Source of the DNA: Anaerolineae bacterium
GTDB lineage: Bacteria > Chloroflexota > Anaerolineae > Aggregatilineales > Phototrophicaceae
Assembly: GCA_022820665.1 (NCBI GenBank)
Contig: JAJEFB010000031.1
Location: forward strand, 62,001-126,000
DNA length: 64,000 nucleotides
Direction: 5' to 3'
How positions within the stretch are numbered: position 1 is the stretch's first letter; every line of letters starts with the position of its first letter. Below, in pieces: positions 51,074 through 60,203 of this stretch. The notes beneath the pieces are model-generated. The model ran no database searches and was not told the DNA's origin. It saw only the letters and a list, made by a program, of their open reading frames with translations. The position numbers were made by a program, and so were the translations under genes.

Positions 51074-51303
51074 GCTCTCGTTGATAACGGAACCTCGCGC
51101 CTCGTCCAGGGTTCTTTGTCCTCCATTTGATTATACTATCGGCCGGCGAGGCTTCAATCGAATTCGGCGCTTAATCAGAGCAAACCTGATGCGATTGCTC
51201 CGCTACTTGCGCTGGTTTACATAGATTATCCAAGCTTTCTACGTTACACTTATGCTGTGTGAAAGCATGGATAATCGGGTTCGGTTTGGATAAAATAGCG
51301 AAC

Positions 51304-51834
51304 ATGGAAGAGTATCCGTTCGAGTTGGACGACTTTGATCCCGACGCGGACATGATCACGTCCGAAGTCATTCAACCTGCTTTGAATGCGGCAGATCGCT
51401 CAATTGCCCGTCGCGCGAGTCTACAGATTCTCTATGAACTGGATTCGACTTGCCATCCCCTAGCGATGGTGCTGGACGCTCATCTTCAAGAACGACCGGA
51501 ATCCTATGCTGTGCGTCAGATCATCCGGCGCTTCGTAGAAGGCGTGACCGCCAATCGGGAAAGTATCGACGGGCTCATTCAGCAATACGCGCCGGAATGG
51601 CCTATCGACCAGGTGGCCATCATCGATCGCAATATTCTGCGAATCGCCGTCTATGAGTATTTGCTGCAAAAGCGCGTGACCCCGGTTGCCGTGATTATCA
51701 ACGAGGCGGTGCATCTGGCGCAGTTGTTTGGCGCCGAGAATTCGCACAGCTTTGTTCATGGCGTCTTGGGCACCGTCACGTCGGATGAAACAGTGGAGTT
51801 GCCGCTTCCAGTTGATGAGGTGGAAACACCATGA
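51304..51834 (+). CDS. nusB: Transcription antitermination factor NusB
   Basis: The 176-aa protein has the all-helical NusB domain after an acidic N-terminal extension of about 35 residues: RRASLQILYELD, VRQIIRRFVEGVTANRESID, WPIDQVAIIDRNILRIAVYEYL and VIINEAVHLAQLFGAENSHSFVHGVLG. It binds boxA RNA with NusE (S10) and promotes rRNA antitermination. ATG 51304 gives the best N-terminus; an in-frame GTG at 51259 is less likely. It overlaps the following tat gene by ATGA. Confidence 0.93.
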   Translation: MEEYPFELDDFDPDADMITSEVIQPALNAADRSIARRASLQILYELDSTCHPLAMVLDAHLQERPESYAVRQIIRRFVEGVTANRESIDGLIQQYAPEWPIDQVAIIDRNILRIAVYEYLLQKRVTPVAVIINEAVHLAQLFGAENSHSFVHGVLGTVTSDETVELPLPVDEVETP

Positions 51835-52442
51835 ACATTTTTGGCGTCGGCGGCGCGGAATTGATTGCAATCCTGGTCATCATGCTGGTCTTTGCCGGAC
51901 CAAAACGTATGATCCATTGGTCCTATGTTTTGGGCCAGTACGTCGCGAAATTTCGCGTCATCTGGTCGCAGACGGTTGACCTGGTTCAGAAGGAATTTGA
52001 CGAGGCGGGCGTCGATATTAAGCTCCCCAAGGAACCGCCGACGCGTCAAAACCTGAACCGCAGCTTGGGCGAAGCTATGAAACCGATGACCAAGCCAATT
52101 CAAGACTCGATAGATGAAGTGAAGAAGGACGTTGACACCTTGCAAGAGGTTAGCGACTCCTTGAACAACAAGACGCCCAAGAAGGCTGATTCCGCGACCA
52201 GCAAAGCGCCTAAGGCGGAGATCGGCGCGTCGGAGAAGAAACCACCAAAAGCAAGCGACTCCCTTAAAACTGCATCCGCGAAATCGCCAAAAGAGCGCGC
52301 CGCCCCAGTCGAAGCGGCCCCCGCAAATATGGGCGCCTGGAGTGGTGATGGCGCTACAATCGCAAGTGAGGCAAGCGAAGCAAACGCTAACGGCAAGTCA
52401 GTTGACTTGGGCACATGGTCGGCGACAGCGGTTGACGAATAG
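51831..52442 (+). CDS. TatA/TatB-type twin-arginine translocase subunit
   Basis: The 203-aa protein has the single N-terminal TM helix and hinge of the TatA/B family (FGVGGAELIAILVIMLVFAGPKRM), an amphipathic helix (VAKFRVIWSQTVDLVQKEFDE) and a long disordered Lys/Ala/Ser-rich tail. The E in the TM and the length suggest TatB, but a single TatA/B may do both jobs. With TatC, encoded 9 bp downstream, it exports folded proteins with RR signal peptides. It starts inside the nusB stop codon (ATGA). Confidence 0.9.
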   Translation: MNIFGVGGAELIAILVIMLVFAGPKRMIHWSYVLGQYVAKFRVIWSQTVDLVQKEFDEAGVDIKLPKEPPTRQNLNRSLGEAMKPMTKPIQDSIDEVKKDVDTLQEVSDSLNNKTPKKADSATSKAPKAEIGASEKKPPKASDSLKTASAKSPKERAAPVEAAPANMGAWSGDGATIASEASEANANGKSVDLGTWSATAVDE

Positions 52443-52451
52443 GCCCGTAGT

Positions 52452-53231
52452 ATGGCGGAAGAACTGGCAGTCGAGGAAGTTGAAGATGGTCATGAACTCC
52501 GGATGGGGTTCTTTGAACATCTTGACGAACTCCGCCACCGTTTGACGCGCGCGGTCATCTCGCTGGTCATCGGCACCGGCGTCGGTTTCTTCATCGCAGA
52601 TCGCGCGCTGGATATACTGCGCGAACCTTTCTGCCGCATCCCTACGGTTGACAATTGCGAACTGACAATTCTCGACCCGACCGGCACCATCATTGTGTAT
52701 TTTCGCGTTGCCTTGATGATTGGCGGTATCTTGTCAATCCCCATGGTCACTTATCAGATTCTGATGTTCATCCTGCCCGGTTTGACGCGCAAGGAAAAGC
52801 GCTATGTCCTCGCTTCCATTCCGGCAACAACCGTCCTGTTTCTGATCGGCACGGTTTTTTCCTGGTATGTCCTTTTGCCGCCGGCCTTGGGCTTTCTAAA
52901 CAATTTTCAGCCGCAGATTTTCGAACCCGAGTGGACCGCCGATCTCTACTTAAGCTTTGTCACATCGCTGATTTTCTGGATGGGCGTGGCATTTCAAACG
53001 CCCTTGGTATTCTTCTTGATCTCGTTATTGGGCTTTGTCAACTCAGCGACATTGATCCGTCAGTGGCGGGTGGCGGTCATAGGCGCGTCAATTGCAGCCG
53101 CGTTAATTACGCCGACAATTGATCCGGTGAATATGTTCCTTGTCATGGCGCCGCTACTCACGCTTTATGCCTTGAGCATCGTGCTGGTCTATTTTGGCCA
53201 TCGCATATCCGGCATTGATCGTAAGGACTAG
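52452..53231 (+). CDS. tatC: Sec-independent protein translocase TatC
   Basis: The 259-aa protein with six TM helices carries the family marks: FFEHLDELRHRLTRAVISLVIG at the start, LDPTGTIIVYFRVALMIGGI, LPGLTRKEKRYVL, and RQWRVAVIGASIAAALITPTIDPVNMFLV. It is the receptor for twin-arginine signal peptides. It follows the tatA/B gene by 9 bp and is the last gene of the nusB-tat run. Confidence 0.96.
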   Translation: MAEELAVEEVEDGHELRMGFFEHLDELRHRLTRAVISLVIGTGVGFFIADRALDILREPFCRIPTVDNCELTILDPTGTIIVYFRVALMIGGILSIPMVTYQILMFILPGLTRKEKRYVLASIPATTVLFLIGTVFSWYVLLPPALGFLNNFQPQIFEPEWTADLYLSFVTSLIFWMGVAFQTPLVFFLISLLGFVNSATLIRQWRVAVIGASIAAALITPTIDPVNMFLVMAPLLTLYALSIVLVYFGHRISGIDRKD

Positions 53232-53259
53232 TATTCCGCTAACAAGACGCACCTGGATG

Positions 53260-53302
53260 TGATAGAATACCGCAGTTTTGTACTCGGCCGGTTCTCGGCC
53301 GA
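53260..53302 (+). promoter_or_regulatory. Extended -10 promoter and leader hairpin of sat-cysC
   Basis: TGA followed by TAGAAT (53263-53268) is an extended -10 element. The transcript would begin near 53275. It contains a 7-bp hairpin, TCGGCCG (53284-53290) and CGGCCGA (53296-53302) with a 5-nt loop, 27 bases before the ATG at 53330. The hairpin has no T-run and might modulate translation or mRNA stability. Confidence 0.45.
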
Positions 53303-53329
53303 CTCGTATGCCTTGATGTGGAGAATTTG

Positions 53330-55048
53330 ATGATAGCGGAGAAAACAAAGTTGATTGCGCCTTACGGCGGGGATTTGGTTAACCTTCTGACGCCCTCTGA
53401 TCAGCTGGCGGACAAAATGGCTTATGCGGGGGAGTTGCCCTCGCTGCAAGTAAGCCCACGCGTGGCTTGTGACTTGGAATTGCTGGCGGTGGGCGCGTTT
53501 TCACCCTTGCGCGGATTCATGAATCGGGCTGATTTTCAGTCTGTCCTGGATACGATGCGCCTGAGCGACGGCACGCTTTTCCCCATGCCGATAACCTTGC
53601 CGGTCGGTCGCAAGGAAGAGATCCAGGTCGGCAGCGATATTGCCTTGCGCGACAGCCGGAACAATATCTTGGCGATCCAGCATGTGGAGCAACTTTATGC
53701 CTGGGACCTGGAAGAAACGGCGATCAAAGCATTTGGCAAGTTCGATACGCGACATCCGATCATCGCCGAAATGCACCGCTGGGGCAAGTTGAATATCGCG
53801 GGCAAGCTGGAAGTGCTGCAGTTGCCGCATCATCCGGATTTCGCCGAATTGCGCCGGACGCCAGCCGAGACGCGCGCCGTTTTGGAAAGTTATGGCCACG
53901 ACAACGTCGTCGCCTTTCAGACTCGCAATCCACTGCACCGCGTGCACGAAGCCCTGACCAAACGCGCCGCGGCCAGCGTAGACGGGGTGCTGCTGCTGCA
54001 TCCGGTTGTCGGCATGACACAGCCCGGCGATGTCGATCACTATACCCGTGTCCGCGTCTACAAGACGCTCATCGACAACTACTACGAAGAAGACCGCAGC
54101 CTGCTTTCGCTGTTGCCACTGGCGATGCGCATGGGTGGACCGCGAGAAACGGTTTGGCACGCTATCATTCGTCGCAATTATGGAGCCAATCATTTGATTG
54201 TCGGGCGCGATCATGCGGGCCCGGGCGTCGACTCGCTGGGCAATCCCTTTTACGGTCCCTACGACGCGCAGGACCTGGTCTTGGAACATGCGGAAGAATT
54301 GGGCGTTAATCCGGTGCCCTTCACCGAAATGGTCTATCTGGAAGATGAGGACAGGTACGAAGAAGGGTCCAAATTGCCGGAGGGCGCCAAAGTGCGCAAG
54401 ATATCAGGTACACAGGTGCGGGAAGATTACCTTGGCAAAGGGGTGCCGCTGCCGGCCTGGTTCTCTCGTCCGGAAGTCGCCCGCATCCTCGCGGAAACCT
54501 ATCCGCCACGGCATCGGCGTGGCTTGTGCTTATGGTTCACGGGGCTCAGCGGGTCCGGCAAGTCAACCACGGCGGAGCAAATCGTCAATCTTCTGATGGA
54601 AAAAGGGCGCAACGTCACAGTGCTTGACGGCGATGTAGTGCGGACGCATTTGTCCAAGGGCTTGGGCTTCAGCAAGGAAGACCGCGATACCAATATCCGG
54701 CGCATCGGTTTTGTCGCCAGCGAGATTGTGCGTCACGGCGGCATGGTAATCTGCGCCGCCATAAGTCCCTACCGCGCGACGAGAGAAAACGTGCGCAACC
54801 GCGTGGGCGAGGGATTTATGGAGATTTACATGGCGACGCCGCTCGCGTATGTCGAAGCGCAGGATGTGAAAGGCTTGTATGCCAAGGCGCGGCGTGGCGA
54901 AATCAAAGGCTTTACCGGCATAGACGATCCTTACGAGCCGCCGCTGAACCCTGATTTCGTTTTGACCGCGGAAAACACCAGCGCGCAAGCGAATGCTCGC
55001 TTGGTCGTCGATCGCCTGGTCGAGTTGGGCTATGTTCTGGCAGATTAA
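53330..55048 (+). CDS. Bifunctional ATP sulfurylase / APS kinase
   Basis: The 572-aa protein is a fusion. Residues 1-385 are a PUA-containing ATP sulfurylase (GAFSPLRGFMNRADF, QTRNPLHRVHEALTKRA with the HxxH motif, VGRDHAGPG). Residues 395-572 are an APS kinase with P-loop GLSGSGKSTTAEQ, DGDVVRTHLSKGLGFSKEDRDTNIRRIG and KGLYAKARRGEIKGFTG. Together they turn sulfate into PAPS for assimilation or sulfonation. The order Sat-then-CysC is the one found in several deep-branching bacteria and fungi. The ATG at 53330 is placed by a GGAG box. Confidence 0.95.
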   Translation: MIAEKTKLIAPYGGDLVNLLTPSDQLADKMAYAGELPSLQVSPRVACDLELLAVGAFSPLRGFMNRADFQSVLDTMRLSDGTLFPMPITLPVGRKEEIQVGSDIALRDSRNNILAIQHVEQLYAWDLEETAIKAFGKFDTRHPIIAEMHRWGKLNIAGKLEVLQLPHHPDFAELRRTPAETRAVLESYGHDNVVAFQTRNPLHRVHEALTKRAAASVDGVLLLHPVVGMTQPGDVDHYTRVRVYKTLIDNYYEEDRSLLSLLPLAMRMGGPRETVWHAIIRRNYGANHLIVGRDHAGPGVDSLGNPFYGPYDAQDLVLEHAEELGVNPVPFTEMVYLEDEDRYEEGSKLPEGAKVRKISGTQVREDYLGKGVPLPAWFSRPEVARILAETYPPRHRRGLCLWFTGLSGSGKSTTAEQIVNLLMEKGRNVTVLDGDVVRTHLSKGLGFSKEDRDTNIRRIGFVASEIVRHGGMVICAAISPYRATRENVRNRVGEGFMEIYMATPLAYVEAQDVKGLYAKARRGEIKGFTGIDDPYEPPLNPDFVLTAENTSAQANARLVVDRLVELGYVLAD

Positions 55049-55072
55049 GCGCGGCAGCGATTTTCTTCCCGC

Positions 55073-58000
55073 TTAGGACATTGATTGCAGGATCTTGCTT
55101 TCTTCCGACCTTAATTCGCGGCGGATCACCGTTTTTTCCAGTTCAACCGCGAATAGCACAACAGAAGCGGCAACGAAGCTGACGCTTATTTGAGTCAAAG
55201 TCAGCGCGCTGGTATCGAACAATTCTTGTACGAAGGGCAGATAAACTACCATCAGTTGCAAGAGGAATGTAGATACCACCGCCCAGAAAAGCAGCCGATT
55301 GCCTTTGAAGCCAGTGCGGAAAAATGAACTGCGATCGCCGGCATGGATCGCCATGACCTCGAACATCTGTGTAAATGCCAGCACTGTGAAGGCAATAGTG
55401 CGGGGGATCCTCTCGACGCGGTTAAGCAATTCTCTGCCCGGATCACCCATGTCGAGATCTAGATCGTCTTCCAGGAATTGCGAGCCGGCCGCGCCGCCGC
55501 GCCTGGCGAGGAAGGCGATTTGCGCCTCGTCCCCCCAGCTGTCCCATCCTTCCGGGACATATGCTTCTCCAGCGAGCGCGACAATGTCCGAGCGCTCCAA
55601 TTTCTCCAGACCCAATGACGGGTTGCGCGCGTCCAATCCGATAGTCGCGTATCCCCAGGCATAGCTGCCTAGAGTCAAGATCGCAATCAGGATGCCGACC
55701 CAAATGATATGCCGTCCCGTGCCACCCGCGAAAATGCTCTCGTTGATTGGCCGCGGTCGCCGCTGCATGACGCCAGCTTCGGCCGGTTCAAAACCCAGCG
55801 CGATGGCGGGCAATCCGTCCGTGACCAGGTTGATCCAGAGTATTTGGATAGCAAGCAGGGGAATGGGTAAATTGATCAAAAGCGCGACGAACATCACCAG
55901 TATCTCGCCGACGTTGGAACTGAGGAGATACTTAATGAATTTCTTGATGTTGTCATAGATAGCGCGGCCTTCCTCGACCGCGGAGACGATGGAACGGTAG
56001 TTGTCGTCAGTCAGGATCATTTCCGCGGCGCCTTTGCTGACATCGGCGCCGGTGATACCCATAGCGACGCCGATATCCGCCTGCTTTAGCGCAGGCGCGT
56101 CGTTCACGCCGTCGCCGGTCATGGCCACGATGTTACCGGTTCGCTGCAGCGATTGCACCAGTGTGAGCTTGTGTACCGGCGAAACGCGCGCGAAGCAAGT
56201 CGCGCTCTCAAGAGCCAGCGCCAGATCTTCCGTACTCATCGCGTCCAACTGAGCGCCAGTGATGGCCTTTTGATCCTCGCGCAGGATGCCCAGATCTCTG
56301 GCGATGGCTTCCGCGGTCAATGCATGGTCGCCGGTGATCATGATCGTGCGGATACCGGCTTCTTTTGCATGTTGAACCGCTTCGGTCGCTTCCGGACGCG
56401 CGGGATCGAGGATGCCAACCAAGCCAAGCAGCGCGAGCTCGCGTTCGATATCCCAGGTCAGGTCCTCGGGAATCTCGCTTAAGGATCGGCAGGCTACTCC
56501 CAAAACGCGCAGCCCATCATTCGCCATGCGGTCGACGCGCCCTTGCCATTCGCGGCGACGACCCTCGTCCATGGTTTTGGGACCCCCGGGCGTTTGTTCG
56601 GCGCGCGCCCACTCGATCAAGTTGTCGGGCGCTCCCTTGGTGATCGCCAAGTAAGTCGTCCCCGTGAACAATTGCGCTGCCGAGTCACTGGAAACTTCGT
56701 GTATCGTCGTCATGGCTTTGCGGTCGCTGCTGAAGGGCAGCTCCGCCACGCGCGGCAGGTCTTGCTCCAGGCGCCCGCGCGTCAAGCCCGCTTTTTGCGC
56801 CGCTACAAGCAAAGCCGCTTCGGTGTTGTCTCCCACAACTTTGACTCGGTTTCCTGCTGAGGCTCCCGCTTCCAGATGAGCATTGGTCGACAGCGCCATG
56901 GCTTGGAGCATGCGCAAAACCATCTCGTCCTGGCAGGGGTCTACAGCCGTCCCTCGTCGGTCGGGGTCCCGCGTGCCCAGATAGATCAGCTCGCCTTCGG
57001 GCTGGTAACCGGATCCTTGAATCTTTATCTCGTCGTGATCTGGCAAGACCAGGGATGTCGCGGTCATTTCATTCCTGGTGAGGGTACCGGTTTTGTCCGA
57101 GCAGATCACGGAAACCGAACCCAAGGTCTCAACTGCCGGCAACCTGCGAATCAGCGCGTTGCGCTTGACCATCCGATTGGCGCCGAGCGACAAGCCGATG
57201 GTGACCAGCGCCGGCAAGCCTTCGGGCACCGCGGCGACAGCCAGGCTGATGGCGATCAAAAACATCTGCTCTGCGGGTATGCCTTGTACGGCGAATCCAA
57301 CCGCGAACACGATGGCGACGACGATCAGGGCGCCAGTCGCCAGCACGCGACCCAGTTGATTCAATCGCCGCTGCAGAGGCGTGACGCCTTCCTCGACTTG
57401 CAGCAGCATGGCGGCAATGTTGCCAATTTCGGTACGCAACCCGGTCGTCGTGACGAGCATTTCTCCGCGACCATAATTGACCGCCGTGCCCATAAATGCC
57501 ATATTGCTTCGGTCTCCCAGGGCTGTTTTGTCCGAGACGATGGTAGTTGCATCCTTGCTGACCGGCAGCGATTCTCCGGTGAGGACCGCTTCTTCAATTT
57601 CCAGATTGATGGTCTCGATGAGTCTGCCGTCTGCCGGAATGCGATCACCTTCGGCAATTAGCACGATGTCGCCGGGAACGAGTTCTTCGGCGCTGATCTC
57701 GCGCACCTTGCCAGCGCGCCGGACCCGAACACGAGGCACTTGCAAGCGGCTCAGCGCTGCGAGCGCCTGTTCCGCCTGGAATTCCTGATATATCCCAAGC
57801 ATGGCGTTCAAAGCCACGATTGCCAGTATGACAATGACGTCGGTTGCTTCGCCCAGGATGGCCGAAATCGCCGCCGCGACAATGAGAATGATGACCATGA
57901 TATCGGCGAACTGCGAGAGTATGAGTTTGAACCAATTGACGCCTTCGTCGGCGGGAAGGACGTTTTTGCCATATCTGCTTTGGCGTGACAGCACTTCAGC

Positions 58001-58078
58001 AAAATCAAGCCCAGCGGTCTTGTCAACGCCCAGCGCGTCCAAGGTCTGGTCTACAGCTTGTTGGTAGACTTCGGTCAT
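55073..58078 (-). CDS. P2-type Ca2+-transporting ATPase (SERCA/PMCA-like)
   Basis: The 1001-aa pump has the P2 plan: an N-terminal cation-ATPase domain, TGES in the actuator, M4 with VAAVPEGLPALVT, the phosphorylation site CSDKTGTLTRNEM, TGDGVNDAPALKQADIG, M5 SSNVGEI and M6 NLVTDGLPA. The M4 Glu, M5 Asn/Glu and M6 Asn/Thr/Asp are the Ca2+ ligands of SERCA. In M8 the SERCA site-I glutamate is replaced by Gln (LAFTQMFEVM), as in plasma-membrane Ca2+ pumps that move one Ca2+ per ATP. It would export Ca2+. The start at 58078 follows a GGGAG box; the longer reading to 58246 has no domain match. Confidence 0.9.
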   Translation of the reverse strand: MTEVYQQAVDQTLDALGVDKTAGLDFAEVLSRQSRYGKNVLPADEGVNWFKLILSQFADIMVIILIVAAAISAILGEATDVIVILAIVALNAMLGIYQEFQAEQALAALSRLQVPRVRVRRAGKVREISAEELVPGDIVLIAEGDRIPADGRLIETINLEIEEAVLTGESLPVSKDATTIVSDKTALGDRSNMAFMGTAVNYGRGEMLVTTTGLRTEIGNIAAMLLQVEEGVTPLQRRLNQLGRVLATGALIVVAIVFAVGFAVQGIPAEQMFLIAISLAVAAVPEGLPALVTIGLSLGANRMVKRNALIRRLPAVETLGSVSVICSDKTGTLTRNEMTATSLVLPDHDEIKIQGSGYQPEGELIYLGTRDPDRRGTAVDPCQDEMVLRMLQAMALSTNAHLEAGASAGNRVKVVGDNTEAALLVAAQKAGLTRGRLEQDLPRVAELPFSSDRKAMTTIHEVSSDSAAQLFTGTTYLAITKGAPDNLIEWARAEQTPGGPKTMDEGRRREWQGRVDRMANDGLRVLGVACRSLSEIPEDLTWDIERELALLGLVGILDPARPEATEAVQHAKEAGIRTIMITGDHALTAEAIARDLGILREDQKAITGAQLDAMSTEDLALALESATCFARVSPVHKLTLVQSLQRTGNIVAMTGDGVNDAPALKQADIGVAMGITGADVSKGAAEMILTDDNYRSIVSAVEEGRAIYDNIKKFIKYLLSSNVGEILVMFVALLINLPIPLLAIQILWINLVTDGLPAIALGFEPAEAGVMQRRPRPINESIFAGGTGRHIIWVGILIAILTLGSYAWGYATIGLDARNPSLGLEKLERSDIVALAGEAYVPEGWDSWGDEAQIAFLARRGGAAGSQFLEDDLDLDMGDPGRELLNRVERIPRTIAFTVLAFTQMFEVMAIHAGDRSSFFRTGFKGNRLLFWAVVSTFLLQLMVVYLPFVQELFDTSALTLTQISVSFVAASVVLFAVELEKTVIRRELRSEESKILQSMS

Positions 58079-58400
58079 CGACGGCTCCCACCGATAAACC
58101 GGGCTTGTACAACTCCGAATTCCAGAGGCGGCGCGCAATGATATACCACTGAACTCGCAAGCTCCACTCCAATTCTTGGGGTGAAGTTTCCGCGATAGGC
58201 GCCAAGCATGTCCTCGGATCCAGCTACTTCGGCTCGTTTTGACCAAACATTATATGCCACTTTGTTCGATTAGACGAAACGGTAGCGCTCCCGCAGCCGT
58301 GAAAAACCCAGGCGCCCCCGTTTCATTGGCTATTGCCATAGCTGCTGTTTCTGACTAATATCTGGACCAGGTATTGGGCAACTGACGGTCCCCTATCAGT
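58079..58400. other. Divergent spacer Ca2+-ATPase / threonine aldolase
   Basis: This 322-bp region lies between two divergent starts. It contains the ltaE promoter (58333-58361). I see no gene, repeat element or tRNA in the remainder. Confidence 0.5.
58333..58361 (+). promoter_or_regulatory. Promoter of the threonine aldolase gene
   Basis: TTGCCA (58333-58338) and TAATAT (58356-58361) have exactly 17 bp between them. The start of transcription would be near 58368, 33 nt before the ATG at 58401. Confidence 0.5.
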
Positions 58401-59441
58401 ATGAAAACCATAGATCTGAGAAGTGATACAGTTTCGCATCCAACCCCGGAAATGCGGGATGCGATGGCGAATGCGCTTGTCGGCGACGATGTATATCACG
58501 ACGATCCCACAGTCAATCAATTGGAAGCCGATGCCGCCGCGATGCTGGGCAAAGAAGCAGCTGTCTTTGTAACCAGCGGTACGCAGGGCAACCTCTGCGC
58601 TTTACTGGCGCACTGTCAGCGAGGCGATTCGATAATTGTCGGCGATACGTCGCATATCTTTCGCTTTGAGCAGGGGGGCGCGGCGCAGATCGGCGGCATA
58701 CTGCCGTATACTATCCCCGTGCAGGCGGACGGCACATTGCGCTTGCCGGACATTGAAAACGCGATTCAGCCAGACGATGAGCATAAACCGATTACGCGAC
58801 TCGTCGCCCTAGAAAACACGCATAACGCGGCGGGCGGCATACCCTTGTCTGTCGATTACACGGCGCAGGTTGCCAGACTGGCGCGAGAACGCGGCTTGCT
58901 ACTGCATATCGACGGCGCGAGGATCTTTAACGCCGCCGCGGCCTTCAATGTTGATGTAAAAGAGCTTGTGTCAGGCGCGGATTCGGTAACTTTTTGTCTT
59001 TCCAAGGGGCTGTGCGCGCCCGCGGGATCCTTATTGCTGGGATCGCCGGACTTCATCCGTCGGGCAAGACGCGCGCGCAAGGCGCTTGGCGGCAGCTTGC
59101 GACAGGCCGGCGTCTTGGCAGCGGCCGGATTGATCGCTTTGCACAAGATGAAAGATCGCTTGCGCGAGGACCACAGGAACGCGGGTTTCTTGGCCGAAGG
59201 CCTCAGCGAGATACCGCAAGTAACTGTCGAAAAGCACAGCACCAATTTCGTCTACTTTTCGCTTTCGGAAGACGCTCAAATGACATCGGCCCAATTTGTC
59301 CACTTGTTGCGCCAAGAATATAATATCTTCATGTCGCCATATGGGGGCGAAAACGGCTCAATTCGACTGCGCACCCATTACTGGATTGACCAGCAAGCGA
59401 TTGATACGGTACTTGCAGCGGTGAGAACCATCCTGACATGA
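58401..59441 (+). CDS. ltaE: Low-specificity L-threonine aldolase
   Basis: The 346-aa fold-type I PLP enzyme starts IDLRSDTVSHPTPEMRDAM and contains GDDVYHDDPTVN, VTSGTQGNL, the cofactor-stacking His85 in GDTSHIF, HIDGARIFNAA (Asp of the PLP nitrogen contact) and Lys202 in CLSKGLCAPAGS, which binds PLP. It splits L-threonine and L-allo-threonine into glycine and acetaldehyde. The following gene overlaps its stop by ATGA, so the two are coupled. Confidence 0.95.
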   Translation: MKTIDLRSDTVSHPTPEMRDAMANALVGDDVYHDDPTVNQLEADAAAMLGKEAAVFVTSGTQGNLCALLAHCQRGDSIIVGDTSHIFRFEQGGAAQIGGILPYTIPVQADGTLRLPDIENAIQPDDEHKPITRLVALENTHNAAGGIPLSVDYTAQVARLARERGLLLHIDGARIFNAAAAFNVDVKELVSGADSVTFCLSKGLCAPAGSLLLGSPDFIRRARRARKALGGSLRQAGVLAAAGLIALHKMKDRLREDHRNAGFLAEGLSEIPQVTVEKHSTNFVYFSLSEDAQMTSAQFVHLLRQEYNIFMSPYGGENGSIRLRTHYWIDQQAIDTVLAAVRTILT

Positions 59442-60157
59442 TAGAAGAGTCTCCGCGCGATCTGGCAAATGGGCCTGCCGACATAGGATCAACAGACGAT
59501 GACGCCATTGAAGCGTCTCAAGTTGAGAGCGCTTCGCCCGCGCAATATCGCGGCGCCGCGAGCGATCCGATTTTCGGGTTCATGATTGCCGCCGCGCTCA
59601 GCGTTGGTCTAACCCCCTTGTTGCCGGATAATGCCGATTTGCGTTATACGCTCGCCTGGGGCGCGCTTTCCGGGGTAAGCATTCTATCCTGGTTGTTGGG
59701 CAACATGGAGCGCATCGGGCATGAAAAGCCGGAGAATATCGGCTGGGGCTTGCTCTATGGATTGCTGCTGGGCATACCCTTCATGGTTTTTCTGCGTCAG
59801 CCATTCCTGGAACCGGCGACAGCGCAAATGTTCCCGGGGATGACTGCAGGCAGCCTGCTCGCGTTTCTGGTGTTTGTGATGCCGATATCGGAGACCTTGT
59901 TTTTCCGCGGTTTGCTGCAAAAACAGTTGCCATTCTGGATGGTGGGCCTGTTGTCAACGCTCTGGAATATAGTCCTTTTTTTCCCCGTTATGTGGCAGAC
60001 GGTGATACGGTTACACGCTGTAACGGCGGTTTTCGTCATCATCTTGCTGCTGATGAATATGGTGTTTGTCTACGTTCGCGAAAGAAATGGTTTGGCGGCC
60101 ACTTGGGTCTGCCAGATTGTCGCCAATCTGGTCATCCTGTACGTGCCGTTTCTCTAA
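59438..60157 (+). CDS. CPBP/Abi-like intramembrane protein with altered first glutamate motif
   Basis: The 239-aa protein has a disordered acidic N-terminus (1-42) and about seven TM helices. The segment VMPISETLFFRGLLQ matches the CPBP-protease motif SEExxFRG, but the second Glu is Thr; the later HxxxN motifs are not clear. It may be an inactive or diverged relative of the prenyl-protease (Rce1)/bacteriocin-immunity family. It overlaps the ltaE stop by ATGA. No bacteriocin gene is near. Confidence 0.65.
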   Translation: MIEESPRDLANGPADIGSTDDDAIEASQVESASPAQYRGAASDPIFGFMIAAALSVGLTPLLPDNADLRYTLAWGALSGVSILSWLLGNMERIGHEKPENIGWGLLYGLLLGIPFMVFLRQPFLEPATAQMFPGMTAGSLLAFLVFVMPISETLFFRGLLQKQLPFWMVGLLSTLWNIVLFFPVMWQTVIRLHAVTAVFVIILLLMNMVFVYVRERNGLAATWVCQIVANLVILYVPFL

Positions 60158-60203
60158 GTCGCCCGCGGGCGCGGGTTTAGGCATCCAATTCCCTGAAGGG
60201 CAA

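Noticed and set aside
45041..51130. Complete diversity-generating retroelement next to the FGE-fold gene
   Set aside because: No reverse transcriptase, accessory gene or second copy of the C-terminal segment is visible in the window.
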